From Flavobacteriales bacterium (lineage in GTDB: Bacteria > Bacteroidota > Bacteroidia > Flavobacteriales_D > Crocinitomicaceae), in contig CANGJM010000004.1 in assembly GCA_947454525.1 (NCBI GenBank), positions 1-64,000 on the forward strand: a stretch of DNA of 64,000 nt. The letters are read 5' to 3'. The number at the start of each line of letters is the position of its first letter. Positions within the stretch are counted from its first letter, which is position 1. Shown piece after piece: positions 9,578 to 19,999 of this stretch. Under the pieces are notes generated by a model. The model saw only the letters and a list, made by a program, of their open reading frames with translations. It was not told the DNA's origin and did no database searches. A program made the translations under genes and the position numbers.

Positions 9578-11085
9578 AGGGTCAGAGCTAAAATTTCATT
9601 CAATAAACGGTCGTCATTCATCAAGCGTGGAACTTTGTGTTGTCCGCCTAATTTTCCTTTCGACTTCAGCCATTTGTGAAACGTTCCACTTGGGACTGTC
9701 GTCAGTTTCGGATAGCCAATGTTGATGTTGTCTTTACGTTTTGCATCGTAGTCCGCATTTTCGGTTTTTAACAAGCGGTCTAATTCTGCAAGAAACAAGG
9801 ACGCATCGCTTGGGTCTTCCCTGAATTCAATTAGCCAGTGATGTCCGCCAATGACCTTTTCCTCATTAAAATATGGCGCTGCAGTATAGTCACTGATTTG
9901 TGCATTCGTTCGAAGTGCAGCAGTACTAATCGCTTTTTCCGCATGTTCAATGATTAATTTTTCTCCAAACGCATTGATGTAATGCGTGGTTCTACCGCTA
10001 ACCACAAATCGAAAAGGATGCAACTGACTAAAGCGTACGGTATCACCGATGATATAGCGCCAAAGTCCTGAAGATGTGGTAATGACCAATGCATATTCTA
10101 TATCGGTTTCGACTTGCTCCAATGTGTTGACTGTTTTCGAATCTAGTCCCTCAAATTCTGTCATGGGAATGAACTCATAGAAAACCTGTGAATTCGTCAA
10201 TAACAAGAGTTCTTTTGAATCGATTTGATCTTGAAGTCCAAAATATCCTTCAGATGAATTATAGGATTCCACGTAATTCATTGCAGGGATTTGCAGGATG
10301 TCGTGAAATGCTTCTTGATAAGGTTTGAAGGACATTCCACCATGAATGTAGAGTTCTAAATTCGGCCAAACTTCAACGATGGAATTCTTTCCAGATTTTT
10401 CAAGGACTTTTTTCAATAATAACAATGTCCAGCTTGGAATGCCAGCAATGATGCAAATGTTTTCGTTTAGAACGGATTCCGCCATTCGTTCTAATTTTTC
10501 CTCCCAGTTTTCCAAAAGGGCGATGTCCTTCTTTGGCGTTCGTCTTAATTCAGTCCAAGTAGGTAAATGATTGATGATAATCGCGGACAAATCTCCGATG
10601 AAAATCCCCTCTTCGGATTGGTCAATTTTCCCACTTCCTCCAATAATGAGGTGTTTCGCATTGTATAACTTGCGCTTCGAATGGTTGGCGTAATATTGAG
10701 CAAGTAAGTCCTTACCGTTGGCATAGTGATTTTGTAAAAGAGAATCTTCGGTGATGGGCAAGATCTTAATTCGATCTGCTGTTGTTCCGGAGGATTTGGC
10801 GAACCAACTTGTTTTACCTGGCCACAATTGTGCTTCGGCGCCATGAATGGAAGCGTCGATGTACGGTTTAAAAGTGCCATAATCGCTCAATGGAACATGT
10901 TGCTGAAAGGAATCAATGTCAACTACTTTGGGAAGCCCAATTTTTTGGCCGTAAACTGTTTCCTTTCCCTTTTGGATGAGAAAGTGAAACGTTTTGAATT
11001 GATTCGGTATGGGATTTTGGCGGTAATCATTGATACGCGCCATACGTCTTCCAATCAACCAAGAAAATACGGAGTTGAAAGGCAT
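9574..11085 (-). CDS. GH3 (auxin-responsive promoter-like) acyl-adenylating family protein
   Basis: SSGTTADRIKILPITEDSL, YNSSEGYFGLQD, ...GLWRYIIGDTVRF motifs. Confidence 0.9.
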   Translation of the reverse strand: MPFNSVFSWLIGRRMARINDYRQNPIPNQFKTFHFLIQKGKETVYGQKIGLPKVVDIDSFQQHVPLSDYGTFKPYIDASIHGAEAQLWPGKTSWFAKSSGTTADRIKILPITEDSLLQNHYANGKDLLAQYYANHSKRKLYNAKHLIIGGSGKIDQSEEGIFIGDLSAIIINHLPTWTELRRTPKKDIALLENWEEKLERMAESVLNENICIIAGIPSWTLLLLKKVLEKSGKNSIVEVWPNLELYIHGGMSFKPYQEAFHDILQIPAMNYVESYNSSEGYFGLQDQIDSKELLLLTNSQVFYEFIPMTEFEGLDSKTVNTLEQVETDIEYALVITTSSGLWRYIIGDTVRFSQLHPFRFVVSGRTTHYINAFGEKLIIEHAEKAISTAALRTNAQISDYTAAPYFNEEKVIGGHHWLIEFREDPSDASLFLAELDRLLKTENADYDAKRKDNINIGYPKLTTVPSGTFHKWLKSKGKLGGQHKVPRLMNDDRLLNEILALTL

Positions 11086-11123
11086 AATTCAACAATGTTG
11101 ATGAATGGAAAACGAAGTTGATA

Positions 11124-11222
11124 CTATCCCCAAATAAGGACAGAAATCAGGATAGATAAAGCAATAATCGTATAAATTGTTCCTACTGCTGCAGTCGACC
11201 CTTCGAAGAAATTATCTGACAT
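11124..11222 (-). CDS. 32-aa single-TM mini-protein MSDNFFEGSTAAVGTIYTIIALSILISVLIWG (not in the supplied ORF track)
   Basis: Hand translation of the minus strand: ATG at 11222-11220, TAG ending at 11124; TACTTTTG -7-like box about 16 nt upstream of the ATG; hydrophobic C-terminal helix. Confidence 0.55.
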   Translation of the reverse strand: MSDNFFEGSTAAVGTIYTIIALSILISVLIWG

Positions 11223-11285
11223 AATGTTTGTTTTAAACTTCAAAAGTAGGAATTGTTTTGCTTATATCGTGCGGTTTGGACAAAA

Positions 11286-11312
11286 AAAAAGCCCTAAAAA
11301 AGGGCTTTTTGA
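11286..11312 (-). terminator. Rho-independent terminator downstream of the BI-1 gene
   Basis: aaaaaaagccctaaaaaagggcttttt; A/T tracts on both sides, so possibly bidirectional. Confidence 0.8.
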
Positions 11313-11328
11313 GTGATTTAATATCATC

Positions 11329-12039
11329 TTAATCTCTGCTTCCAAATAGGCGAAGCAAAGTAAGGAACAAATTAATGAAAGTAATGTAAAGAGATAGTCC
11401 GCCAAACAAAGCCATTTTGCTTCGTTGCTCTTCGTTCATCTCTGCATTGTAAGCCATTTCTTTTAACATTTGCATTTTGTATGCGACAAGTCCGGTAAAG
11501 ACAAATACACCAATGTAGGTGATCATTTTATCCATTCCAGAACTTTGCATGAACATGTTGATGATGCTTGCAATGATCATTCCACCAAGTGCCATGTACA
11601 ATAAACTTCCAAACTTCGTTAAATCTGTTTTTGTTGTATATCCCAAAACTGCCATGATTCCAAATGCGCCTGAAGCAGCAAAGAAGGTCAATGCGATTGA
11701 ACCCATGGAAAATTGCAAGAAAACAAAGGATAAACTGAGTCCCATTAAAATGGAATAGACGATGAAAAGCAATAAAATCGTTTTCATAGACATGCGTTCG
11801 AGTCCCAAGCTCATTGCAAGGACCACCACAATCGGTGAAAACATCACAACGTAAAACAAAGGAGAGACTCCCGTTTCTGTTAAGAAAAGTGTTGCAATTA
11901 ATGTCGGATTCGTTCCGATATAATACGCAATAATACCTGAAATGCTCAACGCAGCGAACATGTATGTATACACGCTACGGATAAAATCTCTGGCAACGTC
12001 TGAAGAAACAGACTGATCATTGTTTAAGTAATCATTCAT
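11329..12039 (-). CDS. Bax inhibitor-1/YccA family membrane protein
   Basis: Seven-TM-like profile; ...LFGGLSLYITFINLFLTLLRLFGSRD C-terminus. Confidence 0.92.
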   Translation of the reverse strand: MNDYLNNDQSVSSDVARDFIRSVYTYMFAALSISGIIAYYIGTNPTLIATLFLTETGVSPLFYVVMFSPIVVVLAMSLGLERMSMKTILLLFIVYSILMGLSLSFVFLQFSMGSIALTFFAASGAFGIMAVLGYTTKTDLTKFGSLLYMALGGMIIASIINMFMQSSGMDKMITYIGVFVFTGLVAYKMQMLKEMAYNAEMNEEQRSKMALFGGLSLYITFINLFLTLLRLFGSRD

Positions 12040-12040
12040 C

Positions 12041-12607
12041 TTAATGTAATTTAGCTTGCACTAAATTAATAAATTCTTTTCTCGTTGCGTCGTTTTCTAA
12101 AAATAATCCAGTGAAGGCACTTGTTGTTGTTACGGAATTCTGTTTTTGAACTCCGCGCATTTGCATGCACATGTGACAACATTCAATAACTACTGCGACA
12201 CCTTTTGGTTCAAGTGTGCGTTGAATGCAATCACGAATTTCTAAGGTTAATCTTTCTTGTACTTGTAAACGACGAGCATACGCATCAACTACACGAGGTA
12301 GTTTGCTCAATCCTACGATTTTACCATCGGGAATGTATGCAATGTGTGCTTTTCCAAAGAAGGGTAGCATGTGGTGTTCACACATCGAGTATACTTCAAT
12401 GTGCTTAACGATTACCATTTCCGAATAGTCTTCATGGAAAATAGCTTGACGAATGATTTCGTCTGGATTGATGTCGTAACCGTGCGTCAAAAACTTCATC
12501 GCTTTTGCTACTCTTTCTGGTGTCTTTAATAATCCTTCTCTTTCCGGATTTTCACCGATTTGTTCGATAATTGAGCGATAATGTTCTTCCATTCCTTCTT
12601 GATTCAA
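12041..12607 (-). CDS. folE: GTP cyclohydrolase I
   Basis: [53 protein letters not shown]. Confidence 0.97.
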   Translation of the reverse strand: MNQEGMEEHYRSIIEQIGENPEREGLLKTPERVAKAMKFLTHGYDINPDEIIRQAIFHEDYSEMVIVKHIEVYSMCEHHMLPFFGKAHIAYIPDGKIVGLSKLPRVVDAYARRLQVQERLTLEIRDCIQRTLEPKGVAVVIECCHMCMQMRGVQKQNSVTTTSAFTGLFLENDATRKEFINLVQAKLH

Positions 12608-12639
12608 TGTGTTTTGTTTAAAGTAACAACGAAGGAAAG

Positions 12640-13071
12640 CTAAAAAGGTTCTTTGCCACCGTAATATTCCACAAAGTTATTTTCGGTTTCAATGAGTTTG
12701 ATTTTAGCCATTTCACCACCATGTTGCTGAACGAGTGGGTCTAAAATGTCCCAAATGGCAATGGCCATGTTTTCTGTTGAGGCCATAATTCCTGTTAGAA
12801 ACGGAACGTCTAAATTTAAATTCTTGTGGTCAAGCGCTTCAATGATATGTTCGCGAATCAACACGCTGAGTACTTTCAGATTCATCACAAAACCTGTTTC
12901 AGGATGCGGAACTCCTTTCACGGTAATGTATAACTGAAAGTTGTGTCCGTGCCAATTGTGATTCGAACATTTTCCAAAAACTTCTTGGTTTTTCTCATCA
13001 CTCCATTCTGGTCTCCAAAGTTTATGCGCCGCATTAAACGTTTCTCTTCGGGTAATGTAAACTGTTTTCAT
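12640..13071 (-). CDS. queD: 6-carboxytetrahydropterin synthase / PTPS family
   Basis: FNAAHKLW..., [30 protein letters not shown]-like STENMAI. Confidence 0.88.
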   Translation of the reverse strand: MKTVYITRRETFNAAHKLWRPEWSDEKNQEVFGKCSNHNWHGHNFQLYITVKGVPHPETGFVMNLKVLSVLIREHIIEALDHKNLNLDVPFLTGIMASTENMAIAIWDILDPLVQQHGGEMAKIKLIETENNFVEYYGGKEPF

Positions 13072-13074
13072 AGC

Positions 13075-14394
13075 TTATACATTGATTAGGGACACTAGTT
13101 CACATTTCATGATTCCATCACGGTCTAATTCCAAAAGCTTAATGGATTGAAACGTGTTGACTAAGTCCGGCTGATAGGTATATTTTACTTTAACATAATT
13201 TTCGGTGAATCCATACATGATTCCCTCGTCTTCTTCTTGCTCAAATAGAACACTTCGAACGGAGCCAACATTTTCACTGTAAAACTGTCGTTTTTTGCGG
13301 TCCGAAAGTAAATGTAATTGCTTGCTCCGTTCACGTCGAACGTCCATTGGCACTGCCTCTCCTAATTTTGGAGCGCCGGTATTTGCCCGTTCAGAATACG
13401 TAAATACATGCAAATAGGAAATGTCAAGGTTTTTCAAGAATTCGATTGTTTCCATGAAATCTTCATCCGTTTCTCCCGGAAATCCAACGATGACATCGAC
13501 TCCAATACATGCGTCAGCTCGAAGGGATTTGATTTGTTGCACACGTTCAGCGTACAACGCTCGTTCGTATTTTCTTCGCATCAGGCGCAGAATTCGATCG
13601 CTTCCGGATTGCAGAGGAATGTGGAAATGTGGAACGAATCGTTTCGATTTCGATAAACAAAAATCAATGATTTCGTTCGATAATAAGTTGGGTTCTATGG
13701 AAGAAATTCGGTATCGGTCGATTCCATCCACTTCATCTAAGGCTTGAATTAACTGATAAAAATTTTCGTCGCCTCCTTGTCCAAAATCACCGATGTTCAC
13801 ACCCGTAAGTACAACCTCTCGGATCTTGGTTTCAGCAATTTTCTTCGCTTCAAGAACTGTTTCTTCAACGGTTGCATTTCTACTTTTTCCTCTTGCAAGT
13901 GGAATTGTACAGAAGGTGCAAAAATAGTCGCAGCCATCTTGAACTTTTAAAAAGGATCGTGTGCGATCGCCAAAGGAATAGGATGGAACAAACTCTTTGG
14001 TTTCTTTGATATTATCGAAGGAAACGATTGTTTCTTCTGTGTTTTGATCAATTTTATCTAGGTGTTCTAGGATGTTGAATTTTTCATTCGCACCCAAAAC
14101 CATGTTCACACCTTTGATTTGTGCGATTTCAGTCGGTTTTAATTGTGCGTAACATCCAACAATGACCACAAACGAATCTGGATTAATTTTCTTTGCGCGT
14201 TTGACTAATTGCTTACATTTCTTGTCTGCGTTTTCTGTTACAGAACACGTATTAATGACGTAAACATCGGGGTGTTCCTCGAATCCAACCTTCGCAAACC
14301 CAGCGTCCTCAAACAATCTGGAAATGGTGGAGGTCTCGGAGAAATTTAATTTACATCCAAGTGTATAAAATGCGACTTTTTTGAATTGATTCAT
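13075..14394 (-). CDS. mtaB: tRNA (t6A37) methylthiotransferase
   Basis: Radical-SAM CxxxCxxC (CDYFCTFCTIP), N-terminal TLGCKLNFSE, NTCSVT and VGCYAQ cysteines. Confidence 0.93.
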   Translation of the reverse strand: MNQFKKVAFYTLGCKLNFSETSTISRLFEDAGFAKVGFEEHPDVYVINTCSVTENADKKCKQLVKRAKKINPDSFVVIVGCYAQLKPTEIAQIKGVNMVLGANEKFNILEHLDKIDQNTEETIVSFDNIKETKEFVPSYSFGDRTRSFLKVQDGCDYFCTFCTIPLARGKSRNATVEETVLEAKKIAETKIREVVLTGVNIGDFGQGGDENFYQLIQALDEVDGIDRYRISSIEPNLLSNEIIDFCLSKSKRFVPHFHIPLQSGSDRILRLMRRKYERALYAERVQQIKSLRADACIGVDVIVGFPGETDEDFMETIEFLKNLDISYLHVFTYSERANTGAPKLGEAVPMDVRRERSKQLHLLSDRKKRQFYSENVGSVRSVLFEQEEDEGIMYGFTENYVKVKYTYQPDLVNTFQSIKLLELDRDGIMKCELVSLINV

Positions 14395-14498
14395 TGAGGC
14401 CGTAAAGTTAAGGACTTATTTTGTGAAAGGAAACCTTCTAATCGTCCTTTCCGTGTTCAAAATGTGAATTCGATGGGATGATGCGTTCGTTTAATTGC

Positions 14499-14506
14499 TA
14501 ATTTTG
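14499..14506 (+). promoter_or_regulatory. -7 promoter box of lhgO
   Basis: TAATTTTG (TAnnTTTG) 15 nt before ATG 14522; shows the track start 14495 is too early. Confidence 0.55.
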
Positions 14507-14521
14507 CTCAAAATAAGAAGA

Positions 14522-15733
14522 ATGAAATTCGATATAGCAGTTATTGGTGGTGGAATTGTAGGCGCAGCAACTTTTTATAAGTTGCAAGTCAAGTACCCAA
14601 ATTTAAAAATTGCTCTTTTTGAAAAAGAAGCACTTTTAGCAGATCATCAAACCGGACATAACTCTGGAGTGATTCACTCAGGACTTTATTACAAGCCGGG
14701 ATCATTGAAAGCGCGAAATTGCATTCAGGGAAGACACGAATTAGTGGCATTTGCGAAGGAACATGGAATCAATCATGATGTCTGTGGGAAAGTGGTGGTC
14801 GCTACTGATGCGAGCGAACTTCCGAATATGGACCGTATTTTTAAAACGGGACTCGAAAATAAAATTGAAGGAATTGAACTGATCAATGCGGATCAAGTCC
14901 GTGAAATAGAACCGCACGTTAAATCCATCGGCGGTATCTGGGTTCCATGTACCGGAATCATTGACTTCCGCGGGGCAACAGCTAAAATGGTGGAGATTGC
15001 CCTATCCATGCAGGAGGGAAGCAAGCTTTTCTTGGAGACCGAAGTGATTTCTATCGACAAAGGAGAAGAAAATTCAACGATACACACATCTAAAGGAGCT
15101 TACGAAGCAGAGTACTTAGTTTTTTGTGCGGGATTACAGGCGGACCGTTTAGCGAGAAAAGATGGGGTTAAGTTAAAAGAACAAGTCGTTGGATTTAGAG
15201 GAGATTATTACGAACTGACTCCAGAAGCAAAGCATAAAGTAAAAAACTTAATCTATCCTGTGCCAAATCCTGATTTTCCATTCTTGGGAGTGCACTTCAC
15301 ACGCATGACGGATGGAGAAGTTGAATGTGGTCCAAATGCGGTATTCACCTTTAAACGTGAAGGATATGGTAAAACAGATTTTTCGTTGAAGGATACATAT
15401 GACGCCTTAACCTACGGTGGGACATGGAAGTTGTTTTTCAATAACATGAGCTTCGGAATCAACGAATATCGAAGAGCTTTCTCGAAAAAATTATTCCTCA
15501 AAACCTTGCAGCGAATGATTCCAGACTTGACGATGGACGATATTCATCCGGGAAGATCGGGAGTTCGTGCCTTGTTATTAGCGGAGGACGGTGATACCAG
15601 AGATGATTTCAGAATCGAATACCACGGAAAATCCATTCACGTGTTGAATGCGCCATCTCCTGCGGCGACAGCTTCACTAGCTATCGGACAATACATCGCT
15701 GACGAAGCGGAAAAACAATTTAACTTGAAATAG
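14522..15733 (+). CDS. lhgO: L-2-hydroxyglutarate oxidase
   Basis: DIAVIGGGIVGAATFYKL, HNSGVIHSGLYYKPGSLKARNC, HPGRSGVRA. Confidence 0.93.
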   Translation: MKFDIAVIGGGIVGAATFYKLQVKYPNLKIALFEKEALLADHQTGHNSGVIHSGLYYKPGSLKARNCIQGRHELVAFAKEHGINHDVCGKVVVATDASELPNMDRIFKTGLENKIEGIELINADQVREIEPHVKSIGGIWVPCTGIIDFRGATAKMVEIALSMQEGSKLFLETEVISIDKGEENSTIHTSKGAYEAEYLVFCAGLQADRLARKDGVKLKEQVVGFRGDYYELTPEAKHKVKNLIYPVPNPDFPFLGVHFTRMTDGEVECGPNAVFTFKREGYGKTDFSLKDTYDALTYGGTWKLFFNNMSFGINEYRRAFSKKLFLKTLQRMIPDLTMDDIHPGRSGVRALLLAEDGDTRDDFRIEYHGKSIHVLNAPSPAATASLAIGQYIADEAEKQFNLK

Positions 15734-15743
15734 TCCCTAGGAC

Positions 15744-16361
15744 TTATTGCCTCGTTAATTTTCCTTCTTTCCAGTCTTGGATTAGTTTCGCCCAAGAGTA
15801 TGGATTCAATAAATTATTGACCGGAAGTTGTCCGTTTGTATACAGACGTGTATTTCTCGTGTTATAAGCGTTTCCCGAAGCTAAGGAAGCATCGGATTCT
15901 AATCGTGCAGCGACAAAAGCGAGTGATTCACCTGATAATTCTTTTTGTGCGCGACGAACGTCGTCCTCGTATGGAGTCATGTTGACAAAATAGTCAGCAA
16001 ATTGAGAGCGGGTAGGCCATGGGTGGACCACCACCGTTGGTAGAACCAAGGTGTCACGAACCAACATGTGAATAATGCTGTAACGGTTTTCTTTTAAGGT
16101 GTCAGGAACAATATACGGTGAGGTTTGAAATCCATCACGCGAGAAAAATACCGTGTCTCCAGGTTGTGTGACCAACGTGAAAAAGCCATAGAAATCGGAA
16201 ACAACACCTTTTTTCAAGGAGCGATTGTAAGCCGTTGAATAGGGAAGAGGAATGGCTTCCTCTGTTACAACAACACCGGACAATTGAATTAATTGGGTGT
16301 TTTTTTGTCCAAATGCGGTTAAGCTAAGTCCAAGAAATATCAGATAAGTTAAAGTCTTCAT
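15744..16361 (-). CDS. secreted protein with carboxypeptidase-regulatory-like domain
   Basis: Signal peptide; LSGVVVTEEAIPLPYSTAYNRSLKKGVVSDFYGFFTL. Confidence 0.7.
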   Translation of the reverse strand: MKTLTYLIFLGLSLTAFGQKNTQLIQLSGVVVTEEAIPLPYSTAYNRSLKKGVVSDFYGFFTLVTQPGDTVFFSRDGFQTSPYIVPDTLKENRYSIIHMLVRDTLVLPTVVVHPWPTRSQFADYFVNMTPYEDDVRRAQKELSGESLAFVAARLESDASLASGNAYNTRNTRLYTNGQLPVNNLLNPYSWAKLIQDWKEGKLTRQ

Positions 16362-16468
16362 AGGCTTGATTTCTATACAAGGTTAAGTAAAAAGCGTCAA
16401 ATGCCCATTTATTAGGAATTATTTAACAATTGACCGCTGCTAAAACGAATAACCTGCCAATTTATTAC

Positions 16469-16476
16469 TAAATTTG
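16469..16476 (+). promoter_or_regulatory. -7 promoter box of guaB
   Basis: TAAATTTG (TAnnTTTG) 28 nt upstream of the guaB ATG. Confidence 0.55.
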
Positions 16477-16504
16477 CAAGAATTTATTACAAAAATAAGT
16501 TCAC

Positions 16505-17977
16505 ATGTCTCTCGATAATCTACAAAAAATTTCTGAAGGATTAACCTACGATGATGTTCTGTTAGCACCTGCTTATTCAGAAGTATTGCCTCGTGAAGTT
16601 TCCCTTAAAAGCAAGTTTACACGCAACATTACTGTAAATACTCCAATTGTTTCAGCTGCGATGGATACCGTAACGGAATCCGAATTAGCGATTGCTATTG
16701 CACAACAAGGTGGAATTGGTGTGGTTCATAAAAACATGACCATCGAACAACAAGCGATGCAAGTGCGTAAGGTAAAACGTTCTGAAAGTGGAATGATTAT
16801 CGATCCAATTACTTTGTTAGAGAATGCACTCGTTCAAGATGCACTTCAATTGATGAAGGAAAATAGCATTGGTGGGATTCCCGTAGTGAACGAGCAAAAA
16901 GTTTTGAAAGGAATTTTGACAAACCGTGACTTGCGTTTTGAAAAGAACATGTTGAGACCTGTTGCGGAGATTATGACATCTGAAAACATCATTACGACTG
17001 GAGAGACGACTGATTTGACAACCGCAGAGGTTATATTACAGCAAAATAGAATTGAAAAGTTACCTGTCGTTGATGAAAATAATCGTTTGATTGGACTCAT
17101 CACTTACCGTGATATTATAAAAGTAAAAGAACATCCTTATTCTTGTAAGGATTCCTTGGGTAGATTACGTGTAGCAGCAGCAGTTGGTGTGACACATGAT
17201 ACCATGGAGCGTGTGACAGCTTTGGTGGAAGCAGGAGTGGATGCAATTGTCATTGATACGGCACATGGACATACCAAAGGTGTAGTAGAACAATTGAAAA
17301 ATGTGAAAGCGAAATTTCCTGAATTGGATGTAGTTGTTGGAAACATTGCCACTGCAGAAGCAGCGAAATATTTAGTGGAAGCAGGAGCAGATGCGGTGAA
17401 AGTAGGAATTGGACCTGGTTCCATTTGTACTACACGCGTAATCGCTGGTGTCGGAGTTCCTCAGTTAACTGCAGTAAATGAAGTAGCGCAAGCGATTGCT
17501 GGGACAGGTGTCCCAGTTATTGCAGATGGTGGAATTCGGTATACGGGTGATATCGTGAAAGCGATTGCAGCTGGTGCTGATATCGTCATGTTAGGTTCCA
17601 TGTTTGCTGGAGTAGAAGAATCTCCAGGTGAAACAATCATCTTCGAAGGAAGAAAATTCAAGTCCTACCGTGGAATGGGTTCTATCGAAGCCATGCAAAA
17701 AGGATCAAAAGACCGCTATTTCCAAGATGCGGAAGACGACATTAAAAAATTAGTTCCAGAAGGAATTTCAGGACGCGTGCCATACCGTGGAAAATTAATT
17801 GAAGTGATGTTCCAAATCATTGGTGGACTTCGAGCTGGAATGGGATATTGCGGTGCTCCGACGATTTCAAAGTTACAAGGAGCTAGGTTTGTTCGTATTA
17901 CTTCTGCAGGAGTACGTGAATCGCATCCACATGATGTAACAATCACGAGAGAAGCACCAAATTATAGTATCAAATAA
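16505..17977 (+). CDS. guaB: IMP dehydrogenase
   Basis: [20 protein letters not shown], two CBS domains, [20 protein letters not shown]. Confidence 0.98.
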   Translation: MSLDNLQKISEGLTYDDVLLAPAYSEVLPREVSLKSKFTRNITVNTPIVSAAMDTVTESELAIAIAQQGGIGVVHKNMTIEQQAMQVRKVKRSESGMIIDPITLLENALVQDALQLMKENSIGGIPVVNEQKVLKGILTNRDLRFEKNMLRPVAEIMTSENIITTGETTDLTTAEVILQQNRIEKLPVVDENNRLIGLITYRDIIKVKEHPYSCKDSLGRLRVAAAVGVTHDTMERVTALVEAGVDAIVIDTAHGHTKGVVEQLKNVKAKFPELDVVVGNIATAEAAKYLVEAGADAVKVGIGPGSICTTRVIAGVGVPQLTAVNEVAQAIAGTGVPVIADGGIRYTGDIVKAIAAGADIVMLGSMFAGVEESPGETIIFEGRKFKSYRGMGSIEAMQKGSKDRYFQDAEDDIKKLVPEGISGRVPYRGKLIEVMFQIIGGLRAGMGYCGAPTISKLQGARFVRITSAGVRESHPHDVTITREAPNYSIK

Positions 17978-18031
17978 ATGAGCGAAATTTACGTTCGCAA
18001 CATGTAACTGAATTAAAATAACTAAGTAGTA

Positions 18032-19996
18032 ATGAAGAAAATTATCGTTTTATTATTAATGTTCACCGGTATTCAAGGTGCATTTGCCCAAAAGGATCCA
18101 GTAGTAATGGAAATCGATGGGAAACCAGTCACTAAAAGTGAGTTTTTACAGATTTACTTAAAAAATAATCCAACACCTAAGTTTGATCAAGCATCTTTGG
18201 ACGAATATGTCGAGATGTTTACCAAGTTTAAATTGAAGGTCGCAGAAGCGGAGAAATTGGGTTACGACACCATTCCAAAGTTGAAAAAAGAATTGGATGG
18301 ATACCGCAAACAATTGGCTTTGCCTTATTTGATTGATTCAGTTGAGAATCAAGCGATGGTTGCTCAGGCATACGACCGTATCAAAAACGAAGTGCGTGCT
18401 TCACACATGTTGATTCGTGTGGATGCGAACGCGAGTCCAAAGGATACACTAATTGCCTACAATAAAATTATGGCACTTAAAGCACGAATCGAAAAAGGAG
18501 AAGATTTTGCTTCCGTTGCGAAAATGAAAAATGGTTCAGAGGATCCATCTGCCGCATCAAACGGTGGTGACTTGGGGTATTTTACGGCATTCCAGATGGT
18601 GTATCCATTTGAGGAAAAAGCGTTCACGACTCCAGTTGGTCAAGTATCTGATCCATTCCGTACTCGTTATGGGTACCACATTGTAAAAGTGACAGATAAA
18701 CGTCCATCCCGTGGAACGATTCGCGTTGCACACATCATGGTGTCCACAGGAAAGGATGCAACGACTGAGGCAAAAGGAAATGCAGAGAAAAAAATCAATG
18801 AGATTTACGATAAATTAGTAGCAGGAGAAAAATGGGAAACGCTTGTTTCCTTGCATTCTGATGATGCGAATTCCGTGAAAAAAAATGGAGAGCTTCCAGC
18901 ATTCGGTTCCGGAACGACTCAACGCATGGTTCCTGCTTTTGAGGATGCCGCATTTGCTTTGAAAGAAGTTGGTCAATATAGCAAACCAGTTAAAACAGAT
19001 TTTGGTTACCATATCATTAAATTGGTAGAGTGGAAAGAGGTTTCTTCTTTCGAGAGTATGAAAAAGGAATTGCAAACGAAAGTAAACAAAGACGAGCGCT
19101 CGAAAAAAACACAAGATGCATTTGTATCCAAATTGAAAGCGAACTACAACTATGCATACAAAGGAAATAAAAACTTAAAATGGTTCAATGATCATTTGGA
19201 TTCCACATATTACCTTGGTAAATGGAGTGCAGATGGAAAGTTGAAATCAAATAAAGTACTATTCGAATTAAACGGGGAAACGGCAGATTTCACCCAACAG
19301 GCATTTGCTCAATACCTAGAGAAGAATTACCGTGGTGTAAAACGCGATGAAAATAAGGTGGTGGTTGCAAAACAATATAAAAGCTGGGAGAAAGCAGCGA
19401 TTTTGCAATATGAAGAGTCCGTTTTGCCTACGAAATATCCAGAATATAAAGCTTTGTTGAAAGAATACCATGATGGAATTATCTTGTATGAAATCATGCA
19501 GGACCGTGTGTGGAACAAAGCAGTGAAGGATACTACTGGACTTCGTGCATATTTCACCGCAAATCAATCCAAATACACGTGGCAAAAACGCCTAGACGCG
19601 ACAGTTTACGAATGTTTAAACAAAGAAATTGCAACGAAAGTAGCTGCGATGTTGAAAAATGACACCATCAATTCGAAAGATGTGTTGGATGTCATTAACA
19701 AAGATTCTGAATTGAACTTAAAGGTAAAAATGAATAAGTTTGACATCGCTCAAACGCCATTCTTAGCAAATAGAAATTTGTCCAAAGGAATCAATCAGGC
19801 GTATGATTTTGAAGGAAAAGTATACGTGGTGAAAGTAAACGCAGTATTGGAGCCAGGATTGAAGGAATTCAGTGAGGCGAAAGGAATGGCGACATCTGAT
19901 TACCAAAATTACTTGGAATCAACATGGTTAGAATCATTGAAAAGTACACATACGGTGAAAGTGAATAAAGATGTTCTTTATCAAATCGGAAACTAA
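18032..19996 (+). CDS. PpiC-type peptidylprolyl isomerase, two parvulin domains
   Basis: Signal peptide; two parvulin repeats ending ...RYGYHIVKVTDKRPS and ...DFGYHIIKLVEW. Confidence 0.92.
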   Translation: MKKIIVLLLMFTGIQGAFAQKDPVVMEIDGKPVTKSEFLQIYLKNNPTPKFDQASLDEYVEMFTKFKLKVAEAEKLGYDTIPKLKKELDGYRKQLALPYLIDSVENQAMVAQAYDRIKNEVRASHMLIRVDANASPKDTLIAYNKIMALKARIEKGEDFASVAKMKNGSEDPSAASNGGDLGYFTAFQMVYPFEEKAFTTPVGQVSDPFRTRYGYHIVKVTDKRPSRGTIRVAHIMVSTGKDATTEAKGNAEKKINEIYDKLVAGEKWETLVSLHSDDANSVKKNGELPAFGSGTTQRMVPAFEDAAFALKEVGQYSKPVKTDFGYHIIKLVEWKEVSSFESMKKELQTKVNKDERSKKTQDAFVSKLKANYNYAYKGNKNLKWFNDHLDSTYYLGKWSADGKLKSNKVLFELNGETADFTQQAFAQYLEKNYRGVKRDENKVVVAKQYKSWEKAAILQYEESVLPTKYPEYKALLKEYHDGIILYEIMQDRVWNKAVKDTTGLRAYFTANQSKYTWQKRLDATVYECLNKEIATKVAAMLKNDTINSKDVLDVINKDSELNLKVKMNKFDIAQTPFLANRNLSKGINQAYDFEGKVYVVKVNAVLEPGLKEFSEAKGMATSDYQNYLESTWLESLKSTHTVKVNKDVLYQIGN

Positions 19997-19999
19997 ACG

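Noticed and set aside
12205-12428. Two overlapping 67-aa plus-strand ORFs
   Set aside because: Both are antisense to folE, whose protein motifs are unambiguous.
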